The position numbers and the translations under genes are program-made. A DNA stretch of 8,984 bases, taken from positions 1-8,984 of the forward strand of contig JAUWBL010000031.1 of assembly GCA_030601715.1 (NCBI GenBank), given 5' to 3'. Positions within the stretch are counted from its first letter, which is position 1. Each line of letters begins with the position of its first letter. The notes below the pieces were generated by a model. The model worked only from the letters and a program-made list of their open reading frames with translations. It made no database searches and was not told the origin of the DNA. Below, one piece after another: positions 1 to 5,741 of this stretch. The DNA comes from Candidatus Geothermarchaeota archaeon. Lineage in GTDB: Archaea; Thermoproteota; Nitrososphaeria; Geothermarchaeales; JAUWBL01.

Positions 1-474
1 TGCGTAGAGCGAGACGTGGCCGTAGTCGCGAACCCCCATGAGAACTGCGATGTTGAATGAGTTGAAAACCAAGAATAGAATGTCCAAACCGATCAACGTC
101 ATGTACACGACGGGGAGTGGAAACCCGAACAGCGGCTCAGACAAGAAGTTTAACACTAGAAGAGCCGTGGCGGAAGCGGAAATAGAGAGAACAATGCCGA
201 GCTTCAGAGCTTGCCGTCCAATCCCAGACGCCTCCTCTACCCCGCCCTGCGACTCCCTCAAGGCGACGTGCCTGTTGATGCCCTGGGGAAGGCCGAGGCT
301 GAATAAGGAAGGATAGAACGTGATGAAGACCGCTATCCACGCCAACTGACCGATCTCCGACTTATCCAGCAACCTCGCCGCGAATCCGAAATAGAGAAAG
401 GAAAAGAGCAAAGACACGAATCCTTGGGTGGCGAGGTACGTCATGCCTCGGGCCGCATATGCTGCTCTGCTCAT
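1..474 (-). CDS. polysaccharide flippase-like membrane protein (MATE/MOP superfamily), C-terminus cut by window edge
   Basis: Reading the - strand from an ATG at 474-472 gives 158 codons without a stop to the window edge, so this is a 5'-partial gene. The product begins MSRAAYAARGMTYLATQGFV and shows the pattern of Wzx/RfbX-type flippases: an N-terminal helix (about residues 12-33) ending in FAARLLDKSEIGQLAW, where 'R-L-x-x-x-E-[FIY]-G' is the usual start of this family. A second helix (44-60) leads into LGLPQGINRHVAL, another typical flippase motif. Further helices lie at about 90-110 and 120-146. Such proteins move lipid-linked oligosaccharides across the cytoplasmic membrane for glycoprotein or surface polysaccharide assembly. 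The assignment to the superfamily rests on motif layout; the substrate cannot be told. No clear ribosome binding site or TATA box is seen in front. It is divergent from the wHTH regulator at 1133, about 650 bases away. Confidence 0.8.
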   Translation of the reverse strand, partial: MSRAAYAARGMTYLATQGFVSLLFSFLYFGFAARLLDKSEIGQLAWIAVFITFYPSLFSLGLPQGINRHVALRESQGGVEEASGIGRQALKLGIVLSISASATALLVLNFLSEPLFGFPLPVVYMTLIGLDILFLVFNSFNIAVLMGVRDYGHVSLYA

Positions 475-543
475 GGTTCTATCAGCGGTCTCCCGTAGTG
501 CTCTCAACTGGAATTACGGGAAGACCAATCACTATTGAATCTT

Positions 544-702
544 TCAAGCAAGTTGAGGACTCATCCAACTGAGTGTATTACCGAATTCCTCAACGAACTG
601 GGCACATGAGATGGCGTGCTCAGCCAGCATGTCGAGAGAGGCAGAATCAGGAGGAACCAGCAACCTCCCCGAAGGTCTGGCCAATTTCAGCCACCTAAGC
701 AT
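544..702 (-). CDS. possible small open reading frame, 52 residues, unproven
   Basis: On the - strand an ATG at 702-700 opens a 52-codon frame closing with TGA at 546-544. The peptide begins MLRWLKLARPSGRLL and continues into a segment with amphipathic, protein-like composition around DMLAEHAISCAQFVEEFG. It matches no family I recognise. There is no Shine-Dalgarno motif, no TATA box at a useful distance, and third-position base use is unremarkable. It lies in the same direction as the flippase, 69 bases upstream of it. It could be a remnant of a larger gene or chance. It is listed only because the surrounding 650 bases are otherwise unexplained. Confidence 0.15.
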   Translation of the reverse strand: MLRWLKLARPSGRLLVPPDSASLDMLAEHAISCAQFVEEFGNTLSWMSPQLA

Positions 703-964
703 GGAACAGCTAACGAGCCAGTTTGACCTCGAGACACACGACGGATGTGTTGGTTGAAAGCTTCCCTTCCGTACGGTTGACGAACCACCTCAAGGAGTTG
801 TGTTGTGGAATGGGTCCAATCGACGCGCTCGCGCCGGACGGGAGCTATGGCAGAACATCTGTTTATGAATCGTATATGAGGGGGCAGGGTTGTGTCTCCC
901 ATCCCTTACGTGGTCTGAGGGAAGACGATATGGAAGGTTTATGTGGTTATGTGGGTCCTTTCCC

Positions 965-980
965 CGAAAAGATTATAAGG
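965..980 (+). promoter_or_regulatory. BRE/TATA-like element upstream of the wHTH regulator (distal)
   Basis: The sequence CGAAAAGATTATAAGG joins a purine-rich BRE-like stretch (CGAAAAG) to a TATA-like core (ATTATAAG). Archaeal transcription usually starts about 25 bases downstream, here near 1000. That would leave a leader of about 130 bases before the ATG at 1133. The motif match is good by eye, but a second candidate lies closer to the gene. Confidence 0.4.
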
Positions 981-1027
981 GAGGGCTAGCGTCTGCGTTT
1001 GACTGTGAAGGTCTTGAGACTCTTATT

Positions 1028-1041
1028 GCAAAACTTATATG
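1028..1041 (+). promoter_or_regulatory. BRE/TATA-like element upstream of the wHTH regulator (proximal)
   Basis: GCAAAACTTATATG combines a BRE-like GCAAAA with the TATA-like core CTTATATG. The expected start is near 1063, giving a leader of about 70 bases. It is one of two stacked candidates. Either could drive the regulator, and the long leader could itself be regulated. Confidence 0.4.
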
Positions 1042-1132
1042 ATGGTTTGTGAAAAATCTAAATGTCCTGCGAAACCACCTTGTGCAAAGGAAAACATAGA
1101 GGCTCATTGAAGACCAGCTGAGGTTTTGACTC

Positions 1133-2260
1133 ATGGTCATAGAAAGGGTGAAAAAGGATTCACTGGCAGTGCTGGTGGAGGCTGTCAAGAGGTTCGGACC
1201 TCGGAACTACTCACTCCTCTCCAGGGTAACGGGGATCCCTACCGAGACCGTGAGATACAAGATAGATCACCAGCTCGTCAGGACAGGAGTTCGAGTCCAT
1301 GTTAGCGTCGACTACCACAAACTCGCAATGCTGAGAACCTGGGGAACGTTTGAATTTGAAGAGGACAATCAGATCATCAGCAAAGGTGTACTCGAGACCC
1401 TAGCGAAAATAGGCTACCTCACATACTATGGCCCAGTTCTACCGCATCAAATGTTCGTGGTAGTACACTCCATCCCGACGAAGTTCTATGAACAGTACTG
1501 GAAACTCTTGGAGGGACTAGTCGACGTTGGAATCCTCAACTCGTTCGAAATGAGTAGTCTAGACGTCGTCAGACACATGTCTATGAAGCCCGAGTTCTAC
1601 GACTTCAAGCGAAAGAGATGGAAGATCCCTTGGGATGAGCTGGATCCTCGCGATGTGACGGTGCCGCATGTCTCTAGCGAGCCGAGAACGGAGCCCCTCG
1701 CAGACAAGGTCGACCTCTTCATCCTCAAGGAGCTCCAGCTCGACTGCACTCGATCACTGGCAGCCATAGCTAGAAAACTTGGCATAAACTACAAGACGCT
1801 TAGATATCACTATCTGGAGCATGTGGCCCAGAGAAACCTGATCGACAAGTACCTTGTGAGGTGGCAGGGCACTGTCACCAAAGACGTTCGGAACCAGCTC
1901 ATGGTCCTAGCATTAACGATTCGTGGCTTGGGACAGGTGGAAAGAAACGAGGTGGAGAGGGTGTTCCATTCTCTGCCATTCACCCTACTCGACGCTTTCT
2001 CCTCCGAAGACAACCTGTACATGGCGCAGGTGATAATGCCATCCAATCAGTACGCTGATACCTTGGACTACGTGAGGATGCACACGAGTGGATACAAAGG
2101 AAGGATGAACGTGTATATCATTGACCCGACAGCCCCTGCCTTCACTCTCCCCTACGAGTTGTTCGATATCGAGAAGGGCTGGATCTTCGATTACCACGAA
2201 ACCCTCCAAGTAGTTGAGAAGGTGGTTATGGCCGTTAGGGAAGAGATAGAAAAAATATAG
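1133..2260 (+). CDS. duplicated winged-helix transcriptional regulator, Lrp/AsnC-like
   Basis: The 375-residue product is made of two similar halves of about 185 residues. Each starts with a winged helix-turn-helix: residues 8-52, with recognition-helix part GIPTETVRYKIDHQLVRTG, and 190-238, with GINYKTLRYHYLEHVAQRNL. A mixed alpha/beta segment follows (about 60-145 and 245-330), in the place where Lrp/AsnC proteins carry their ligand-sensing domain. Each half ends with a similar aromatic, charged tail (YDFKRKRWKIPWDEL at 156-170; LFDIEKGWIFDYHETL at 343-358). A single chain could therefore mimic a dimer on DNA. The ATG at 1133 is chosen because GAGGT at 1120-1124 lies 8 bases before it. The gene is divergent from the flippase and convergent with a tiny - strand gene. 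The effector and target genes are unknown; assignment to Lrp/AsnC is by architecture, not by a close match. Confidence 0.8.
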   Translation: MVIERVKKDSLAVLVEAVKRFGPRNYSLLSRVTGIPTETVRYKIDHQLVRTGVRVHVSVDYHKLAMLRTWGTFEFEEDNQIISKGVLETLAKIGYLTYYGPVLPHQMFVVVHSIPTKFYEQYWKLLEGLVDVGILNSFEMSSLDVVRHMSMKPEFYDFKRKRWKIPWDELDPRDVTVPHVSSEPRTEPLADKVDLFILKELQLDCTRSLAAIARKLGINYKTLRYHYLEHVAQRNLIDKYLVRWQGTVTKDVRNQLMVLALTIRGLGQVERNEVERVFHSLPFTLLDAFSSEDNLYMAQVIMPSNQYADTLDYVRMHTSGYKGRMNVYIIDPTAPAFTLPYELFDIEKGWIFDYHETLQVVEKVVMAVREEIEKI

Positions 2261-2281
2261 GGAGAGCGACAGCGGACAGCC

Positions 2282-2303
2282 GAGCAATCCTAGATGATTG
2301 CTC
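2282..2303. repeat. perfect 8-base inverted repeat at the 3' end of the tiny gene (repeat copy 1)
   Basis: GAGCAATC (2282-2289) and GATTGCTC (2296-2303) are perfect inverted arms around the 6-base spacer CTAGAT. The spacer holds the stop codon of the - strand tiny gene (2292-2290). The core CAATCCTAGATGATTG (2285-2300) recurs, with one inserted base, at 2423-2439 on the other side of that gene. It lies between two convergent genes and could act as a hairpin terminator or a protein-binding palindrome. There is no following T-run. Confidence 0.6.
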
Positions 2304-2415
2304 CGCCGTTGTCTATTCTGTCGCCGAGCGGCGCTACGCCTGCTGCCGCCAAAGCGGCAGAAAGAGCGACGTTGGCCGCTACCACAGCAATCTTGATCTT
2401 TGTCTCGGTGGACAT
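2290..2415 (-). CDS. tiny membrane-helix protein, 41 residues, unrecognised
   Basis: On the - strand an ATG at 2415-2413 opens 41 codons closing with TAG at 2292-2290. The product starts MSTETKIKIAVVAANVALSA, continues as an Ala/Val-rich helix to about residue 28, and ends with a hydrophilic tail, GDRIDNGGAII. Lysines at the N-terminus and acidic residues after the helix suggest one membrane span with the N-terminus inside. Codon choice looks like that of the neighbouring genes (AAG, ATC, GCC, GTC, GAC, AAC). A TATA-like ATATAAAC at 2451-2444 lies so close to the ATG that transcription should start only a few bases before it, so translation would be nearly leaderless, in keeping with the absent Shine-Dalgarno motif. 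Near-identical palindromic repeats lie just upstream of the start and over the stop. I know no matching family. Confidence 0.55.
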   Translation of the reverse strand: MSTETKIKIAVVAANVALSAALAAAGVAPLGDRIDNGGAII

Positions 2416-2422
2416 CTCGGAT

Positions 2423-2439
2423 CAATCCTAGATCGATTG
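2423..2439. repeat. palindromic repeat copy 2, between TATA box and ATG of the tiny gene
   Basis: CAATCCTAGATCGATTG has 5-base inverted arms (CAATC/GATTG) and differs from copy 1 (2285-2300) only by one inserted C. On the - strand it lies directly after the TATA-like box (2451-2444) and ends 8 bases before the ATG. A protein bound here would cover the transcription start. This suggests an operator, with copy 1 as a possible second binding site about 140 bases away. Confidence 0.55.
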
Positions 2440-2443
2440 TGTT

Positions 2444-2459
2444 GTTTATATGGCTTTGT
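2444..2459 (-). promoter_or_regulatory. BRE/TATA-like promoter of the tiny gene
   Basis: On the - strand, ACAAAGCC (2459-2452) followed by ATATAAAC (2451-2444) resembles a BRE plus TATA box. Counting about 26 bases from the TATA centre puts the start near 2421, only about 6 bases before the ATG at 2415. Read on the + strand the same bases give TTTATATG, but the preceding bases (GTGTTG) do not resemble a BRE, so the - direction is favoured. Confidence 0.5.
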
Positions 2460-2681
2460 ATTTATCATCAAGGAAGGTCGTAGGTTTATGGGAATTTCCA
2501 ATCTCTTCGAAGGAGCCTATCCTGCGCGGAATTACGTCGTCTCGCCGCGAAAGGGTCCGCTTTGGCGCTCAGCAGGGTTCTTTGCCTCGAAGGAACACAA
2601 TACTGGCTCCAGAAACGGCTAGAGCGCATTCTGCGCCGAGTGGGGCTGAGGCGTATCGGCCATAGGCTCTCCCTTCCCAAG
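2460..2681. other. gene-free stretch able to fold into several hairpins; candidate RNA locus
   Basis: No open frame here looks coding. The best is 44 codons from the ATG at 2488 (MGISNLFEG...), of uncertain value. Several stems can be drawn: CGCGG/CCGCG at 2525-2529 and 2545-2549; a 7-pair hairpin GTTCTTT/AAGGAAC at 2577-2583 and 2590-2596 (one G-T pair); and a tight GCGCA-TTC-TGCGC hairpin at 2624-2636. The last two are enclosed by CTCAGC/GCTGAG at 2568-2573 and 2645-2650. The result would be a three-way junction. It does not show the conserved cores of SRP RNA or RNase P RNA. Confidence 0.3.
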
Positions 2682-2690
2682 CTTTAATAC
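2682..2690 (+). promoter_or_regulatory. TATA-like element for the hsp20 gene
   Basis: CTTTAATAC, preceded by CCCAAG, is a moderate TATA-like match. The expected start is near 2711. A transcript from there would begin just before the GAGGT at 2713-2717 and the CTG at 2726 proposed as the true hsp20 start. Confidence 0.4.
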
Positions 2691-2712
2691 GATTTGTTGA
2701 GAAAGCCATTCT

Positions 2713-2717
2713 GAGGT
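2713..2717 (+). promoter_or_regulatory. Shine-Dalgarno motif supporting an upstream CTG start of hsp20
   Basis: GAGGT lies 8 bases before an in-frame CTG at 2726. By contrast, the first in-frame ATG (2792) has its nearest GAGGT only one base away (2786-2790), too close to work. The spacing at 2713 therefore argues for initiation at the CTG. Confidence 0.4.
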
Positions 2718-2791
2718 CGGGAAACCTGGGCTTCTGGTGGAGGAAGAGAAAGCCCTCATGGGAGGATTTCTTCCTGGACTTCGGCGAGGTA

Positions 2792-3235
2792 ATGGAACAG
2801 ATGATGGAGGAGTTCGAAGCGATGAGGAAGGACGAGTCCCGAATTCAGATTCCCTACGTCTTTGGGTTCTCCTTCAAAATCGGACCCGAAGGAAAGCCGG
2901 TGTTCAGACAGTTCGGAAACGTAAGACACGGCGATGTCAGGCCTAGGTTGACAAAGGAAAGAGAACCCCTTGTGGATATCTACGATGACGGCGACAGGGT
3001 TACGGTCCTCGTGGAGGTCCCCGGTGTGCGCAGGGAGGACATCCACATGAACGTCTGCGAAGAGGAGATGGAGATCAAGGTCGACTCCGAGGACAGAAGA
3101 TACCACAAACTCATAACTCTGCCTGTCCCCGTCCTCACGGATAGTGTGGAAACTCGATACAGAAACGGAGTTCTCCAGGTCAACTGGAGAAAGAAAGAGA
3201 AAAGGACGGACTGGAAGAGCATTCGCTTGGAATAG
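2792..3235 (+). CDS. hsp20: small heat-shock protein, Hsp20/alpha-crystallin family
   Basis: From the ATG at 2792 the product has 147 residues. The alpha-crystallin domain spans about residues 56-135. It opens with the Hsp20-typical EREPLVDIYDDGDRVTV, continues through VLVEVPGVRREDI, and closes with YRNGVLQVNW, the counterpart of the family's A-x-x-x-N-GVL signature. IRL near the C-terminus resembles the I-x-I tail that links subunits. Small heat-shock proteins hold unfolding proteins in a refoldable state without ATP. The frame stays open upstream to 2666 and encodes GFWWRKRKPSWEDFFLDFGE directly before the ATG, which looks like the aromatic, charged N-terminal arm common in archaeal Hsp20. 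The likely real start is therefore CTG 2726, giving 169 residues. The uL15 gene starts 19 bases after the stop. Confidence 0.9.
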   Translation: MEQMMEEFEAMRKDESRIQIPYVFGFSFKIGPEGKPVFRQFGNVRHGDVRPRLTKEREPLVDIYDDGDRVTVLVEVPGVRREDIHMNVCEEEMEIKVDSEDRRYHKLITLPVPVLTDSVETRYRNGVLQVNWRKKEKRTDWKSIRLE

Positions 3236-3254
3236 CCGATGGGACGACTGTTTC

Positions 3255-3686
3255 TTGCCCCACAGTAAGAGAAAGACCCGCAAGAAGCGGGGTCACAGAA
3301 CCGCAGGATATGGGCGGGTGGGGCAACACAGGAAGTCAGGTGGCCGTGGTGGCCGCGGAAAGGCGGGGATGCACAAGCACAAGTGGAGTTACACCGTCAA
3401 GTATGCGCCCGACCACTACGGGAGGAGGGGCTTTAAGAGCCTCAGAAAGCCCATCAGGGCCTTGAACATCTCAGGTTTGAGGAGGCTTCTCGAGGCTGGA
3501 TGTGCCCAAGCCGATGAGTCTGGAAGACAGACGATCGACCTGGGGAAACTAGGTTACGACAAGCTCATAGGCGGCGGATACATCGACAAGCCGGTGCTGG
3601 TTGTCGTGAATAGATCCTCCGCCGCAGCCGTGGAAAGGATCCGGTCTGCCGGCGGAGATGTCATGCCAAGCGTTACAGCCGAGTAG
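3255..3686 (+). CDS. rpl15: large ribosomal subunit protein uL15 (L15)
   Basis: The 143-residue product begins (TTG as Met) PHSKRKTRKKRGHRTAGYG, followed by RVGQHRKSGGRGGRGKAGMHKHKW, the very basic glycine-rich extension of archaeal/eukaryotic L15. This part threads into 23S rRNA. The globular C-terminal part (about 65-143) contains KPVLVVVNRSSAAAVERIRSAGG, the conserved uL15 fold end. TTG 3255 is the only sensible start, since the residues upstream belong to the frame over the Hsp20 tail and lack ribosomal character. The ribosome binding site is weak (GATGGG, 3238-3243). In most archaea this gene follows L30 in the spc cluster; here it follows hsp20, so the upstream ribosomal genes have been separated from it. 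The secY ribosome binding site overlaps its TAG stop, pointing to translational coupling. Confidence 0.95.
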   Translation: MPHSKRKTRKKRGHRTAGYGRVGQHRKSGGRGGRGKAGMHKHKWSYTVKYAPDHYGRRGFKSLRKPIRALNISGLRRLLEAGCAQADESGRQTIDLGKLGYDKLIGGGYIDKPVLVVVNRSSAAAVERIRSAGGDVMPSVTAE

Positions 3687-3695
3687 GTGGGTGAA

Positions 3696-5105
3696 TTGTC
3701 CAGCCGGGAAGCCCTGAGGCGGATATCCAGCATCATGCTGGAGGTGGAGAAGCCTATTCAGAAACTGTCCTTGAGGACAAAACTGATCTGGACCGGCATC
3801 GTGGTCATCGTCTACTTGGTGATGACCCAGATCCCCCTCTACGGCGTCGCCGCCCCCGGGGGGGACGACCCCTTCGGCCTCTTCGGCAGAGTGATATTCG
3901 CGTCCTCACAGGGAACTTTGATGGAACTCGGAATAGGACCTATCGTCACTGCCGGAATAATCCTACAGTTGCTCAAGGGCGCGGAGATAATCAAGTTTGA
4001 TTTCACGAAGCCCGAGGAAAGGGCCCTCTTTACGACGGCGACGAAATTCCTGACCATCGTTCTGGCAGTGGTTCAAGCAGCTTCCTTCGTGGCTGTCGGC
4101 GTTCTCCAGATCCAAGATCCCACGGTAGGTACCCTCTCCGTGGTGTTCCTCCAACTCATGGTGGCCACTATCATAGTGATGATGCTCGACGAGATGGTAC
4201 AGAAGGGATGGGGTCTGGGTAGCGGCATCAGCCTGTTCATAGCCGTCGGCGTCGCCGAGAGCATCTTTTGGAGCTCCTTCAGTCCCGTAGTAGTATCCGA
4301 AGCGGGAGAACCCTTCGGCATAATCCCATACGCCCTCTGGTCGGCGTTCACCGGGGGGGAGCTAGTGGAGGGCTTCTTCAGGCCTGGCGGACTACCCACC
4401 TTCGTTGGATTGATAGCAACGGTCATAATCGCGGCGCTCATCGTATACGCTGAAGGCATCAGGATCGAGCTGCCGGTTTCCTACGCTCGCTACCGGGGGT
4501 TCAGAGGGAGGTACCCCGTGAAGCTGTTGTATGTCTCTGTCATACCTGTGATCCTCGCCGGCGCTCTCATCCAAAACTTGTTTCTTTTCTCGCAACTCGT
4601 GTGGACAAACTGGAACTCTGATAACGCAAACCCCCTGCTAAACTTGTTTGGTACATATGATGCGGCCGGATCGCCCACAGGGGGCTTGGCATACCTTGTT
4701 ACTGCGCCTAACACGCTGAGCCAGACCCTGGCCGATCCTTTCAAAGCCGTTTCGTTCGTCGCTATCATGGTGATCCTTTCTATGCTCTTCTCGATGATCT
4801 GGGTCGAAATAGGCGGTCTTTCGGCCGAGACCGTGTCGCAGCAGATCCTTGACGCGGGGATGCAGGTCCCTGGGTTCAGGCGCAGAAAGAGCTCTCTCTC
4901 AGCGCTTCTCGGCAAGTACATACCCATAGTGACAGTGCTGGGTGGCCTTACGATCGGCCTTATCGCTGGCGGCTCCCAGATCCTCGGCGTCTTTGGGTCC
5001 GGTACAGGGATCCTGCTAACCGTTGGCATTATGATGAATTACTACCAACTGCTGATGAGGGAGCAGGTGGAGGAGATCTATCCCGCCATAACCAGAGTCC
5101 TCTAG
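3696..5105 (+). CDS. secY: protein translocase subunit SecY
   Basis: The 469-residue product is the channel subunit of the Sec61/SecYEG translocase in the cytoplasmic membrane. About ten hydrophobic helices can be drawn. Diagnostic motifs, in order: QIPLYGV (45-51) before the plug, ASSQGTLMELGIGPIVTAG (69-87), GWGLGSGISLFIA (171-183), the ribosome/SecA-facing loop RYRGFRGRYPVKLLY (265-279), and EIGGLSAETVSQQILDAGMQVPGFRR (about 371-396). The loop between the RYRG region and the next helix is polar and long (about 303-345, with DNANP and AAGSPTGG). Start: TTG 3696 has GGTG (3686-3689) six bases ahead. A GTG at 3687, directly after the uL15 stop, would add three residues but has no ribosome binding site. 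Length fits archaeal SecY. It lies between rpl15 and adk, as in other archaea. Confidence 0.97.
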   Translation: MSSREALRRISSIMLEVEKPIQKLSLRTKLIWTGIVVIVYLVMTQIPLYGVAAPGGDDPFGLFGRVIFASSQGTLMELGIGPIVTAGIILQLLKGAEIIKFDFTKPEERALFTTATKFLTIVLAVVQAASFVAVGVLQIQDPTVGTLSVVFLQLMVATIIVMMLDEMVQKGWGLGSGISLFIAVGVAESIFWSSFSPVVVSEAGEPFGIIPYALWSAFTGGELVEGFFRPGGLPTFVGLIATVIIAALIVYAEGIRIELPVSYARYRGFRGRYPVKLLYVSVIPVILAGALIQNLFLFSQLVWTNWNSDNANPLLNLFGTYDAAGSPTGGLAYLVTAPNTLSQTLADPFKAVSFVAIMVILSMLFSMIWVEIGGLSAETVSQQILDAGMQVPGFRRRKSSLSALLGKYIPIVTVLGGLTIGLIAGGSQILGVFGSGTGILLTVGIMMNYYQLLMREQVEEIYPAITRVL

Positions 5106-5114
5106 GTGTAGACC

Positions 5115-5714
5115 TTGGGAAAGGTTGTGGTGCTAGCCGGTCTGCCAGGCGTCGGGAAGACCACATTGATGAACAGACTGATGGAGTTGGCCAAAGAAAG
5201 GGGTCTCCGCCTAGGATTCGTCACCTACGGGACTCTAATGCTCCAGATAGCGCAGAAGAGAGGTCTGGTATCAGACAGGGACGAACTGAAGAATCTTCCC
5301 CTGGAACGGCAGCAAGAATTGCAGCTTGAGGCCTCCGAACGCATCAAAGCCTTGCGTAGCAGAGAGGGCACTCTGTTGGTGGACACACACATGTTCATCA
5401 AGACCCCCCGGGGTAGGTGGCCCGGAATCTCCGTAGCGAACTTGGGGTTCCTCAAGCCCGACCAGTTTCTTCTTGTCGAAGAGGAAGCCGAGCGAATCCT
5501 GACCAGAAGGGAGAAGGATTCAGCGAGGAGGAGAAATATGAGTGAAATCAGAGGGATAGAGGCAGAGCTGGAATACTCGAGATATATGGCTGCTGCATGT
5601 TCCGTCATGACAGGCAGCCCCGTGGAGAGGATCTTGAACAGGGAGGGAAAGCTTGACCAAGCCGTTGAACGGATCATCGCTCTTATTGAACGCGTGGGAG
5701 ATTTAGATGCCTAG
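5115..5714 (+). CDS. adkA: adenylate kinase, archaeal type
   Basis: The 199-residue product converts AMP + ATP to 2 ADP. The Walker A loop is GLPGVGKT at residues 9-16. LLVDTHMFIKTPRGRWPGI (87-105) matches the archaeal adenylate kinase signature (F-I-D-T-H...T-P-K-G-x-x-P-G) rather than the bacterial lid-type enzyme. The C-terminal EYSRYMAAACSVMTGSPVERILN (153-175) also fits the archaeal, typically trimeric, family of about 190-195 residues. An Arg/Lys-rich stretch, TRREKDSARRRN (130-141), takes the place of the lid. TTG 5115 is the start; GGTG at 5105-5108, overlapping the secY TAG, lies six bases ahead. That is the same layout as at the rpl15/secY junction, so expression is probably coupled to secY. 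Confidence 0.93.
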   Translation: MGKVVVLAGLPGVGKTTLMNRLMELAKERGLRLGFVTYGTLMLQIAQKRGLVSDRDELKNLPLERQQELQLEASERIKALRSREGTLLVDTHMFIKTPRGRWPGISVANLGFLKPDQFLLVEEEAERILTRREKDSARRRNMSEIRGIEAELEYSRYMAAACSVMTGSPVERILNREGKLDQAVERIIALIERVGDLDA

Positions 5715-5741
5715 AGCGGAACCCGCATTTGCAGGTGGAGA

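Larger units (their letters stand above)
475..1132. other. intergenic region between divergent flippase and regulator genes, no firm gene
   Basis: About 650 bases separate the flippase start from the regulator start. Open frames here are short, begin with TTG or lack a ribosome binding site, and resemble no family I know. The right-hand third holds two BRE/TATA-like sites pointing at the regulator (listed separately). The left part holds an 8-base inverted repeat, GTTGAGGA at 552-559 and TCCTCAAC at 587-594, upstream of the flippase. I see no tRNA, transposon end or CRISPR-type repeat. Confidence 0.5.

Noticed and set aside
687..902. - strand frame of 71 codons
   Set aside because: Overlaps the previous frame, low-complexity basic content, no start signals and no recognisable motif.
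723..989. + strand frame of 88 codons between flippase and regulator
   Set aside because: TTG start without ribosome binding site, no family resemblance, and its end runs through the BRE/TATA-like site at 965-980.
1985..2425. - strand frame of 146 codons over the end of the regulator and the tiny gene
   Set aside because: Arg/Ser-rich shadow of the regulator's 3' end; the tiny gene in a different frame has better signals and composition.
2445..2452. TTTATATG as a + strand promoter for a transcript across 2475-2680
   Set aside because: The upstream bases lack a BRE-like purine run, while the - strand reading has one and sits at the right distance from the tiny gene; kept only as a possibility for the candidate RNA.
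2450..2665. + strand frames of 61-71 codons before hsp20
   Set aside because: Mutually overlapping, no domain resemblance, and inconsistent codon choice; the stretch is better explained as untranslated.
3144..3254. N-terminal extension of uL15 by 37 residues
   Set aside because: The extension overlaps the Hsp20 coding region in another frame and does not resemble L15; TTG 3255 gives the usual N-terminus.
2756..3283. - strand frame of 175 codons opposite hsp20
   Set aside because: It is the mirror of the Hsp20 coding frame, and the + strand protein is an unmistakable Hsp20.
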